A stretch of 13,173 nucleotides of DNA from an uncultured Amylibacter sp. Its GTDB lineage: Bacteria; Pseudomonadota; Alphaproteobacteria; Rhodobacterales; Rhodobacteraceae. Under the pieces are notes generated by a model. It ran no database searches, was not told where the DNA came from, and saw only the letters and a list, made by a program, of their open reading frames with translations. Below, piece after piece: positions 6,416-12,549 of this stretch. How positions within the stretch are numbered: the first letter of the stretch is position 1; every line of letters begins with the position of its first letter. The translations under genes were made by a program, and so were the position numbers. The stretch lies in assembly GCA_937944065.1 (NCBI GenBank), contig CALDZS010000182.1, positions 1-13,173 of the forward strand. The letters run 5' to 3'.

Positions 6416-7573
6416 TTACACCAATCTGTCGCCCAAATTGTCAAGCATGGTCAAACATGCTGACAACTGATCCAATGCAACATACTCGTCAGGTTTATGC
6501 GCCTGTTCTATGCTGCCAGGGCCACAGATCACTGTGGAAATTCCCGCTGCCTGAAACAACCCCGCCTCAGTACCGAACGCCACCACGTCTGTGCCGTTAC
6601 TATGGGTCAAAGCTTGCACAATCGCGACCGCCTCGCTGTCTGGTTGCACCTCTAGCCCATCTGTTTCCGTACACAGGGTTTCAATGATATTGGCATCTGG
6701 TGACTTGGCCTGCATTTCGGGGCGAAGGACTTTGTCAACGTAGTTGGCCATTTCAGCACGTAACCAGTCGCGGTCAGATCGTTGTACGACACGCATCTCC
6801 CACTCCACCTCTGCGTGATGGGGAACAACATTGTGGGTCGTACCCGAATGACACACACAGATCGACGACGTCGAATAAGGCGGATCAAACCGACAATCAG
6901 CAGGTGCCATTGCAGGCAGCTCTGCACGCACTTCCATCAACTTGCCTATAAAGCGTGTCGCATATTCCAGCGCGTTTACACACAGATCGGGCTGGCTGGA
7001 ATGTCCTGCCACGCCGTGAAACTCGGTTGTGTATTCACACATGCCTTTGTGACCTTCGATGATGCGCATTGATGTCGGCTCTCCGACGATACAGACGCTG
7101 GGCTTTAGCCCAGATTTGATCAATTCGTTGATCATCACCCGCGCACCAAGGCAGCCGACCTCTTCGTCATACGTAAAGGCGAAGTGAACAGGTTTCACCA
7201 AATCCAGTTTGGCGTAATCCTGTGCCATAACCATTGCGGCTGCAATAAATCCTTTCATATCGCAGGTGCCACGCCCGTAAAGTCGCCCATCTTCTTGACG
7301 CATTACGAACGGATCAGCGGACCAGTCTTGGCCTGCCACAGGCACCACGTCGGTATGACCAGACAAAACGATGCCGCCGTCAACATCAGGGCCGATCGTG
7401 GCGAACAAATTTGCTTTGCCTTCCACCTCTGACGTCAAAACACAGCGTGCGCCAAGTGCGGCAAGATACTCTTGAATATATTCAATACACGCCAGATTGC
7501 TGTCCGATGAAATCGTGGCAAAGCCGATCAGCTTTTCCAAAATCTGGGTGGTTTGGGTCAATCGATCAATCAT
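6416..7573 (-). CDS. M20 family deacetylase, ArgE-like; possible N-acetyl-diaminobutyrate deacetylase
   Basis: A 385-residue zinc amidohydrolase of the ArgE/DapE/CPG2 family. Metal and catalytic residues are all visible: SGHTDVVP (H73, D75), GRGTCDMKG (D105), TYDEEVG (E137 as general base, E138), VGEPT (E165) and the C-terminal histidine in EQAHKPDEY (H359). VAGHSSQP (about 188-194) belongs to the dimerisation domain. By sequence it would be called acetylornithine deacetylase. Its start codon overlaps the ectoine hydrolase stop as ATGA (7570-7573), so translation is coupled. Ectoine hydrolysis yields N-acetyl-2,4-diaminobutyrate, a shorter analogue of N2-acetylornithine, and the product needs a deacetylase; I infer that job here. 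Rhodobacteraceae normally recycle the acetyl group of arginine synthesis with ArgJ, which makes a true ArgE role less needed. Family certain, substrate inferred. Confidence 0.85.
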   Translation of the reverse strand: MIDRLTQTTQILEKLIGFATISSDSNLACIEYIQEYLAALGARCVLTSEVEGKANLFATIGPDVDGGIVLSGHTDVVPVAGQDWSADPFVMRQEDGRLYGRGTCDMKGFIAAAMVMAQDYAKLDLVKPVHFAFTYDEEVGCLGARVMINELIKSGLKPSVCIVGEPTSMRIIEGHKGMCEYTTEFHGVAGHSSQPDLCVNALEYATRFIGKLMEVRAELPAMAPADCRFDPPYSTSSICVCHSGTTHNVVPHHAEVEWEMRVVQRSDRDWLRAEMANYVDKVLRPEMQAKSPDANIIETLCTETDGLEVQPDSEAVAIVQALTHSNGTDVVAFGTEAGLFQAAGISTVICGPGSIEQAHKPDEYVALDQLSACLTMLDNLGDRLV

Positions 7574-8763
7574 GGTTTCACAAACAACTTTCTAGGCACA
7601 TCAGCCAAAGGTTCGGCGGCACCAGATGACCTTATCCGCAATGTTTCTGTGATTTCCAAGCCCCAATCGGGCATCCACAGCGCTGGCATGAAATGAAACG
7701 TCATATTCGGCTGCAACACCGTCTCGTCCGATGGGCGGATAGAGTATGTCCGCTCGCCCCAATCTGGTGGATAACTTATCCCTATTGGATAGCCGCATCG
7801 CCCGTCCCGTTTTATCCCATGTTTTTTCAAAACGGCATAAAACGCCCGTGCAACGTCACCAGCGGTGTTGCCCGCACGCGCGGCATTTATGCCGTCATCA
7901 ATGCCTTCCAGAACAACCTGTTCGGCATGTGCTACATCCTTGGGCGGGGTACCCAACCAAATCGTGCGGCACAAAGGAACATGGTACCGCTTGTGACACC
8001 CAGCAACCTCAAAAAAAGTGCCTGAATTATTTGGGACCGGTTTGTCATTCCATGTCAGGTGTGCCGCCGCCGCCTCTTCACCTGTTGGTAATAGCGGGCA
8101 CAGCGCCGTGTAGTCGCCGCCAAACGCACCCTGCTCGTCCTCGGCACCCCAGATGCCCGTTCTATAGATCTCTGCCGCCACTTCGTTTTTACGCACACCC
8201 GGTTCAAATATTTCCAAAATGCGTTCATGCATCCGCTCTACGATCAATGCAGCGCGGCGCATATATGCCATTTCTGCGTCTGACTTCACAGCGCGTCGCC
8301 AGTTAACCAAGGCTGTTGCATCAATGATCTGTCCCTGATGTGCGGCGCTTAGCACGGCATGAGCACGGGCGGAATAATAGTAATTCTCCATCTCTACGCC
8401 CAGTGTCAGCCCACCCCAGCCACGCTCAGCAAGCAAGCGTGCCAGATGATCCATTGCGTGCAGGCTGGTCGACATGACATGATCGTCGCTATACCCGATA
8501 ATATCGTCTGCCCCCATATAACAGGTCTTGGTTGCACCGACGGCGTCCATCGCGCGGCCCCAAAATATCGGGTCGCCCGTTGGTCCAATCAGAACGCCTT
8601 GATGGACATAAAAGCTCCACCCGTCATACCCCGACAGCCACGCCATGTTGGATGGATCGGTGCACAACAGAACCTCTATCCCTTGATCTGCCATAACGGC
8701 ACGCACCGCGTCCAAACGGAAGGCATATTCGGCGCGTGTGAATGGTAGGTCTACGTCTGGCAT
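7570..8763 (-). CDS. doeA: Ectoine hydrolase (DoeA/EutD type, M24 fold)
   Basis: A creatinase/prolidase-fold enzyme of 397 residues. Numbering here counts from the upstream ATG at 8769. It closely follows DoeA as I recall it: DLPFTRAEYAFRLDAVRAVMADQGIEVLL, DPSNMAWLSGYDGWSFYVHQ (38-57), VEMENYYYSA (125-134), GGDYTALCPLLPTG, GTFFEVAGCHKRYHVPLCRT (250-269), GYPIGISYPPDWGERT (326-341), NMTFHFMPALW and VPRKLFVKP at the end. DoeA/EutD opens the ectoine ring to N-acetyl-L-2,4-diaminobutyrate, the first step in using ectoine as carbon and nitrogen source. The Asp and His ligands of metal-dependent M24 peptidases are not at their usual places, as expected for this subfamily. ATG at 8763 is preferred because GGAG lies eight bases upstream; the ATG at 8769 is too close to it. 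It forms an operon with the M20 deacetylase. It is not DddP, whose N-terminal region differs. Confidence 0.88.
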   Translation of the reverse strand: MPDVDLPFTRAEYAFRLDAVRAVMADQGIEVLLCTDPSNMAWLSGYDGWSFYVHQGVLIGPTGDPIFWGRAMDAVGATKTCYMGADDIIGYSDDHVMSTSLHAMDHLARLLAERGWGGLTLGVEMENYYYSARAHAVLSAAHQGQIIDATALVNWRRAVKSDAEMAYMRRAALIVERMHERILEIFEPGVRKNEVAAEIYRTGIWGAEDEQGAFGGDYTALCPLLPTGEEAAAAHLTWNDKPVPNNSGTFFEVAGCHKRYHVPLCRTIWLGTPPKDVAHAEQVVLEGIDDGINAARAGNTAGDVARAFYAVLKKHGIKRDGRCGYPIGISYPPDWGERTYSIRPSDETVLQPNMTFHFMPALWMPDWGLEITETLRIRSSGAAEPLADVPRKLFVKP

Positions 8764-8770
8764 TTGCATC

Positions 8771-8786
8771 TCTCCACGGTTGGAGA
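8771..8786 (-). promoter_or_regulatory. Hairpin covering the doeA ribosome-binding site
   Basis: On the minus strand TCTCCA and TGGAGA form a 6-bp perfect stem with a 4-base loop. The 3' arm contains the GGAG Shine-Dalgarno of doeA. It could limit translation, but the stem is short and no ligand-binding structure is visible. Confidence 0.35.
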
Positions 8787-8828
8787 CAGCTAATCAGCGA
8801 AGGTTGCAAAAATCAAATCATTCATACT

Positions 8829-8857
8829 AAAAAGGCCGCCCCATTTTTGGGACGGCC
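8829..8857 (-). terminator. Terminator of the LEA-like gene
   Basis: On the minus strand GGCCGTCCC and GGGGCGGCC form a 9-bp stem (one T-G wobble) around a 6-base loop, followed by TTTTT. It lies 24 bases after the stop codon of the Ala/Thr-rich gene and upstream of doeA, separating the two and supporting the minus-strand reading of the former. Confidence 0.85.
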
Positions 8858-8881
8858 CTTCGAAATAAAAAGTTGCTAGGT

Positions 8882-9568
8882 TTAGTTGGCTGTGCCTTCT
8901 AGCAGTTTCTTAGCTGCATCTTTGAGAGCTTCTTTGGCTTGGTCTTCTAGAGACATGGTTTCTTCGACAGTTGCTTCTGTTGTAGCTGCCTCAGTTGTAG
9001 CTTCTGTTGTTGCTGTGGCCGCGTCTGTTGCAGCTTCAGTCGTTCCAGTCACTGTTTCCGTAACAGTTTCCGTCACAGCCGTTGCCGTATCAGTGGCACC
9101 TTCAACAGCTGCCGCCGCCGTGTCTTTGGCCATTGTCGCCGCACTGCTGGCCGCGTCAGTAGCACCTTCAACAGTTGCACTTGCCGCACCTTTGGCCGCA
9201 TCTACCGCGTCGCCAGTTACGTTTTTGACAGCGTCAGCAACACTTGTTGATCCATCAAGGACAGATTCGACTGCGGCTGATGCGCTTTCTTTAACCGTAT
9301 CAACTGCGGCTGTGCCCGCTTCTTTAGCAGCGTCTTTGGCAGCGTCCACAGTGTCAGTCACAGCATCAGTAACACTTGATGCGGCACCAGTCGTGGCCTC
9401 TGTTGCAGTGGTCGCTGTATCTGTCACAGTTTCCGTCACAGCTGTTGCCGTGTCAGTTGCTTTGTCCATGGCATCTGTCGCCATTTCGGTTGGGGCTTTA
9501 CCCGTAAAATACCAGTATGCGCCAGCGGCAATTGCCACTACGGCAGCGATCGAAATGATCTTTTTCAT
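8882..9568 (-). CDS. Membrane-anchored Ala/Thr/Val-rich LEA-like repeat protein
   Basis: With ATG at 9568 the protein has 228 residues: a lysine-flanked hydrophobic segment (MKKIISIAAVVAIAAGAYWYF, 1-21) acting as signal anchor, then about 200 residues almost without aromatic residues, made of Ala, Thr, Val, Asp, Glu and Lys. Units such as DTATAVTETVT (39-49, again 160-170), VDAAKDAAKEAGTAAVDTVKES and AKDTAAAAVEGATDTA look like amphipathic 11-residue LEA or apolipoprotein-type helices. A charged helix ends it (SLEDQAKEALKDAAKKLLEG). An AGGTG motif precedes the ATG, and a strong terminator follows the stop. A longer start at 9640 would put the anchor inside the protein. The opposite strand has an open frame of 274 codons, but it lacks these signals. 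Function unknown; envelope stress or desiccation protection is a composition-based guess. Confidence 0.72.
   Translation of the reverse strand: MKKIISIAAVVAIAAGAYWYFTGKAPTEMATDAMDKATDTATAVTETVTDTATTATEATTGAASSVTDAVTDTVDAAKDAAKEAGTAAVDTVKESASAAVESVLDGSTSVADAVKNVTGDAVDAAKGAASATVEGATDAASSAATMAKDTAAAAVEGATDTATAVTETVTETVTGTTEAATDAATATTEATTEAATTEATVEETMSLEDQAKEALKDAAKKLLEGTAN
9064..9094. repeat. Internal DNA repeat, copy 1, in the LEA-like gene
   Basis: These 31 bases match 9427-9457 with two differences. Both copies encode DTATAVTETV on the minus strand. The near identity at DNA level suggests recent duplication or gene conversion inside the repeat region. Confidence 0.65.
9427..9457. repeat. Internal DNA repeat, copy 2, in the LEA-like gene
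   Basis: Second copy of the 31-base element at 9064-9094. It lies near the N-terminal end of the repeat region, while copy 1 lies near its C-terminal end. Confidence 0.65.
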
Positions 9569-9806
9569 GTTAACACCTATTTTTTCGTCCGCGGGAGGTC
9601 GCAGAGTTTCCGTACACCTCATTTGGGGGTTCGAAGGCAAAGGTTCAAGCGACTTCGCGACGAATCTCGATCATCGGCAAAATTCCCCATATTGCGTCGC
9701 AAACCCTTGACCTTGGCGCTTGGTTAAGTAATGACCCTGATAGGTTGCTAACCGTGCATTTCATGCTTACATTGGCAAAACAGAGACAACTAAAGGAACA
9801 AAGACC

Positions 9807-10352
9807 ATAGCTCGTAGACCACATCATGCGCCACCACAGCGCGACACAGGACCCCGCGCGAATGAGCGCATAACCGCCCCCGAAATTCGATTGATTGGCG
9901 CCGAAGGCGAAAATGTTGGCGTAGTTTCCCCCGCAAAAGCGATGGAAATGGCCGCAGCCGCTGGTTTAGACGTCGTCGAAATCTCGCCCAATGCTAATCC
10001 ACCTGTGGCCAAGATCATGGATCTGGGCAAGTTCAAATATGAACAGCAAAAGCGCGAGGCAGAGGCCCGCAAGAAACAAAAGATCATCGAGATTAAAGAG
10101 GTCAAGTTTCGCCCAAACACAGACATTCACGATTTCGAAGTCAAAATGCGCAACGTGATGAAGTTTTTGGAAAACGGCGACAAGGTGAAAATCACCATGC
10201 GTTTCCGTGGCCGCGAAATGGCACACCAGAATCTGGGGCTTGATCTGCTGAAACGCGTTGAAGAGGCTGTTGGCGATGCGGGTAAGGTCGAAAATCGACC
10301 GAAAACCGAAGGTCGTCAGATGACCATGATGATTGGCCAACCCGCCAAATAA
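9807..10352 (+). CDS. infC: Translation initiation factor IF-3, AUA start codon
   Basis: A 181-residue IF-3. The N-domain includes RANERITAPEIRLIGAEGENVGVV and ends near VAKIMDLGKFKYEQQKREAEARKK, the hallmark IF-3 linker, followed by the C-domain (IIEIKEVKFRPNTDIHDFEVKMRNVMKFLENGDKVKI, RFRGREMAH). IF-3 binds the 30S subunit, blocks early 50S joining and rejects wrong initiator tRNA or codons. The start is read as ATA at 9807: AAAGGA (9792-9797) lies nine bases upstream, the conserved alphaproteobacterial N-terminus IARRPHHAPPQRDTGPR begins there, and no in-frame ATG, GTG or TTG exists back to the stop at 9741. E. coli infC uses AUU for autoregulation, and the same logic is inferred. A TTGACC at 9708-9713 might be a -35, but no convincing -10 follows. 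A terminator follows the gene. Confidence 0.93.
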   Translation: MARRPHHAPPQRDTGPRANERITAPEIRLIGAEGENVGVVSPAKAMEMAAAAGLDVVEISPNANPPVAKIMDLGKFKYEQQKREAEARKKQKIIEIKEVKFRPNTDIHDFEVKMRNVMKFLENGDKVKITMRFRGREMAHQNLGLDLLKRVEEAVGDAGKVENRPKTEGRQMTMMIGQPAK

Positions 10353-10374
10353 TCTGACAACCTGATTATAATTC

Positions 10375-10403
10375 AAAGACCAGTCCGCGCGGCTGGTCTT
10401 TTT
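10375..10403 (+). terminator. Terminator of infC
   Basis: AAAGACCAG (10375-10383) pairs perfectly with CTGGTCTTT (10393-10401) around a GC-rich 9-base loop and is followed by TTGTTTT. It lies 22 bases after the infC stop, so rpmI/rplT are not co-transcribed immediately downstream as they are in many bacteria. Confidence 0.85.
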
Positions 10404-10441
10404 GTTTTGCGCAAGATGCACAACTATCCTAAGGCCTTGGG

Positions 10442-11317
10442 ATGATCAAATATCTGTCAGCGTTACCAGTTTCAACTAAGGCCGCTGGCCTGTTCATGTT
10501 GGGCATCTTTTGCTTTTCAATCATGGACACGTTCAGCAAGTTGGCATCGCAAGAATATCACAGCCTTCAGGTGGTTTGGGGGCGCTATTTCTTTCAGGCC
10601 GTGCTGACGGTTCTAATTCTTGGCCCACACCTGAAGCGATTGTTCAAAACACGTTATCTGAAACTGCAAATCTTGCGGTCTGTGTTTTTGTTCGGCGGGA
10701 CTGCTGGGTTCTATACCGCCATCAAATTCATGACACTTGCCGCAGCCACCGCCGTGTTCGAGGCCGCCCCGCTATTCATCACCGTACTTGCCTATTTCAT
10801 CCTAAAGGAACATGTCGGCATACGGCGCTGGATTGCGGTCTGCATCGGCATGTTGGGCGCGCTGATTATTATTGGTCCGTCATGGGACGCAGTTAGCTGG
10901 ATCGCGTTACTGCCGTTGTTCGCGGGGCTATGTTTTGCGTCTTATGCGATTGCCACACGGTTCCTAGGCTCTGAAGAAAACCCACTAACGGCCTTCGTCT
11001 ATACGGGTATGTTCGGCACACTGATTTCCAGCCTGATTGTCCCGTTTGTTTGGGACACACCCGACCTTTGGGGGCTGTCGTTGATGTTCGCAATGGGGGC
11101 ATTTGGCGGCATTGGCCATTATTTTATGGTGCGATCCCTATCCACAGGCGAGGCATCATTTCTTGCCCCGTTCGGATATGTCAGCCTTGTATTCAACGCG
11201 GGTTGGGGGTTCTTGGTCTTTGCCGAAATTCCAACGCTACCCGTCTTAATAGGTGCTTTGATCATTGTCGGATCAGGTCTGTTCATTTGGATGATCGAGC
11301 GGCGTTTGAAACCCTAA
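10442..11317 (+). CDS. DMT superfamily transporter, EamA domains
   Basis: A 291-residue integral membrane protein with about ten hydrophobic helices in two EamA repeats (about 13-139 and 152-286). Repeat 1 has FCFSIMDTFSKLA and ends with the typical AAATAVFEAAPLFITVLAYFILKEHVGIRRW pattern. Repeat 2 has the matching GEASFLAPFGYVSLVFNAGWGFLVFAEIPTL segment. The family exports or imports amino acids, nucleotides or S-adenosylmethionine; the substrate here is not readable. The ATG at 10442 follows a weak AAGG-type site nine bases upstream. It lies after the infC terminator, so it is likely its own unit. Its TAA (11315-11317) overlaps the stop codon of the convergent DUF1223 gene. Confidence 0.87.
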   Translation: MIKYLSALPVSTKAAGLFMLGIFCFSIMDTFSKLASQEYHSLQVVWGRYFFQAVLTVLILGPHLKRLFKTRYLKLQILRSVFLFGGTAGFYTAIKFMTLAAATAVFEAAPLFITVLAYFILKEHVGIRRWIAVCIGMLGALIIIGPSWDAVSWIALLPLFAGLCFASYAIATRFLGSEENPLTAFVYTGMFGTLISSLIVPFVWDTPDLWGLSLMFAMGAFGGIGHYFMVRSLSTGEASFLAPFGYVSLVFNAGWGFLVFAEIPTLPVLIGALIIVGSGLFIWMIERRLKP

Positions 11318-12027
11318 CGCAGTTGACGCGCTGCCAACACAGGGCCTTGTTTGCGCGATTGTACTACCACGGCCAGCGCCGCGTCACCTTGGATTTTATA
11401 TTTCATGGTCAACGGTGAATATCCGTCCCATTTGCCGATGGTTTTCCAGTCGGACACGATGTTGGTATACTTGATATTACGCCCGCGATTTTCACCGGAT
11501 CTAATGGCAACTTCTTCTTGCGGCAAAAACCGAACCAGTTGCACGGTTGATGACCCCAGTTCGCCGTCTTTGCTGGACAGTTGAATAACCAAGGTTGATC
11601 CGGTGCGCTGCAGGCGCAGATCAGCGCGATCCTTCGTTGCACGCGCCTCTTTGATCAACATATCAATTCGAGCTTTGCTTTTACCAGACCCACCAGCAAC
11701 CTGGCCCAACCCATGCACAATCATCTGCGGTGTTACCAAGCGATACCGGCTGGGAAGGATGGCGTTATACGTTTGCTGGCGATCGCTAAAGGCCGCCACC
11801 GCAAACTTGTCTTTCCAACCTAGGTAGTCCCAATAATCAACGTGCAGCCCAAGGGCAATCACGTCATCATGTTTGGACAGCTCTGTCAGAATTTTATCGG
11901 CGGGGGGGCAGGATGAACAGCCTTGGCTCGTGTATAATTCGACGACGACCATTGGTTTGTCTGCTGCGATTGCTGATCCACCTAGTCCAACAAATGCCAA
12001 AAGGCTTGCTGTTAATAATTTACGCAT
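11314..12027 (-). CDS. DUF1223 thioredoxin-fold secreted protein
   Basis: A 237-residue protein with a Sec signal peptide (MRKLLTASLLAFVGLGGSAIA, cleavage about AIA-A) and a thioredoxin-like start, VVVELYTSQGCSSCPPADKIL, with a CxxC pair at C37 and C40. HVDYWDYLGWKDKFA and the VTPQMIVHG segment (cis-proline-like region) are characteristic of DUF1223. The export signal and CxxC suggest a periplasmic redox or copper-related role, but the function is not established. The start is fixed by the signal peptide; the ribosome-binding site (GGCGGGA) is poor. Its stop TAG (11314-11316) overlaps the stop of the convergent transporter, so the two genes share a few 3' bases. A promoter candidate lies at 12060-12089. 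Confidence 0.85.
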   Translation of the reverse strand: MRKLLTASLLAFVGLGGSAIAADKPMVVVELYTSQGCSSCPPADKILTELSKHDDVIALGLHVDYWDYLGWKDKFAVAAFSDRQQTYNAILPSRYRLVTPQMIVHGLGQVAGGSGKSKARIDMLIKEARATKDRADLRLQRTGSTLVIQLSSKDGELGSSTVQLVRFLPQEEVAIRSGENRGRNIKYTNIVSDWKTIGKWDGYSPLTMKYKIQGDAALAVVVQSRKQGPVLAARQLR

Positions 12028-12059
12028 CTAATTTCCCGCCCTGCGATATCGTTTGATTG

Positions 12060-12089
12060 ACCATAATCCTGCACCTCAAGAAATGCCAA
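12060..12089 (-). promoter_or_regulatory. Candidate promoter of the DUF1223 gene
   Basis: On the minus strand TTGGCA (12084-12089) and TATGGT (12060-12065) are 18 bases apart, about 33 bases upstream of the ATG. The match is 5 of 6 and 4 of 6 to the sigma-70 consensus. It sits between the gene and the terminator of the preceding His-rich gene. Confidence 0.4.
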
Positions 12090-12114
12090 TAAAGAAAACG
12101 AGAGCAGATTGTTA

Positions 12115-12146
12115 CAAAAAAATGGCGCCCTTTTGGACGCCATTTT
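12115..12146 (-). terminator. Terminator of the His-rich repeat gene
   Basis: On the minus strand AAATGGCGTCC and GGGCGCCATTT form an 11-bp stem with one T-G wobble and an AAAA loop, followed by a run of T (12116-12119 on the plus strand read as A). It lies 26 bases after the stop codon and marks the His-rich gene as separately transcribed. Confidence 0.87.
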
Positions 12147-12171
12147 GAATAAATCATAAATGCACCAATGA

Positions 12172-12549
12172 TCAATCAGTCAACGGTGGCTCTTCGGGAT
12201 CTTCTGGATCTTCCGGCTCGCACGGGCAATCTACAATCAAATCGCACATGTCATCGCCGTGAAACTTTTGATGCCCATTTCCGTTTGCGTAACCAGTGCT
12301 ATCGTGATCATGACCTACACCGTTTAAATGGCTAATATGATCTTCTTGATGACCCCTAGGCGTTACTTTTCCGTGGAAACCTTCATTTGGATCACATACT
12401 TCTACTGCATCTGAATGGAACTTTTGATGCCCATTGCCATTTGCGTAACCAATACTGTCATGTTGATGACCTTGGCCGTTTTGATGACTAATATGGTCTT
12501 CTTGGTGACCTTTAGGAGTAGGCTTACCCCAGCTAGATTTAAATTTCAT
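12172..12549 (-). CDS. His-rich tandem-repeat protein of unknown function
   Basis: A 125-residue protein I do not recognise. It holds two copies of a 52-residue unit: GKPTPKGHQEDHISHQNGQG at 8 and GKVTPRGHQEDHISHLNGVG at 60, each continuing with H-x-H-D-S-x-GYANGNGHQKFH. Fifteen of 125 residues are His, with many Gly and Asn and no signal peptide or membrane segment. The tail (100-125) has three Cys (DMCDLIVDCPC) and then the acidic, proline-rich EPEDPEDPEEPPLTD. The regular His spacing suggests metal binding; a structural or surface role is also possible. The start is supported by GGGGAAAG just upstream of the ATG, and a strong terminator follows, so it is a real single-gene unit. Composition is more AT-rich than its neighbours, which may reflect transfer or the unusual residues. 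Function unknown. Confidence 0.78.
   Translation of the reverse strand: MKFKSSWGKPTPKGHQEDHISHQNGQGHQHDSIGYANGNGHQKFHSDAVEVCDPNEGFHGKVTPRGHQEDHISHLNGVGHDHDSTGYANGNGHQKFHGDDMCDLIVDCPCEPEDPEDPEEPPLTD
12253..12372 (-). repeat. Tandem repeat unit 2 of the His-rich gene
   Basis: Encodes residues 60-99, the second copy of the His-rich unit. It is similar in DNA to 12373-12528 with many third-position differences; for example both carry aacttttgatgcccatt. Homology fades at the Cys-containing tail. Confidence 0.75.
12373..12528 (-). repeat. Tandem repeat unit 1 of the His-rich gene
   Basis: Encodes residues 8-59, the first full copy of 156 bases (52 codons), ending in the linker AVEVCDPNEGFH before unit 2 begins. 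Differences from unit 2 are largely synonymous or conservative, so selection has kept the motif. Confidence 0.75.

Noticed and set aside
7746..8306. 186-codon plus-strand frame inside the ectoine hydrolase
   Set aside because: Shadow of a strongly conserved gene; Pro/His/Arg-rich translation typical of antisense frames.
7570..8763. M24 protein considered as the DMSP lyase DddP
   Set aside because: DddP is longer, with a different N-terminal region. The motifs NMAWLSGYDGWSFYVHQ and GYPIGISYPPDWGER are those of ectoine hydrolase.
8886..9710. Open frame of 274 codons on the plus strand, Ala/Ser/Val-rich
   Set aside because: It mirrors the low-complexity LEA-like gene. The minus strand has a membrane anchor, a ribosome-binding site and a matching terminator, while this frame has none.
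9966..10421. 151-codon minus-strand frame over infC
   Set aside because: Antisense to IF-3 and runs through its terminator hairpin.
12253..12528. Repeats considered as a CRISPR array
   Set aside because: Only two long units that are in frame, coding and differ at third positions; no short identical repeats with spacers and no cas genes.
12172..12549. His-rich protein considered as a RiPP precursor
   Set aside because: The Cys-rich tail is suggestive, but no modification enzyme, protease or dedicated exporter lies beside it. Kept as an open alternative only.
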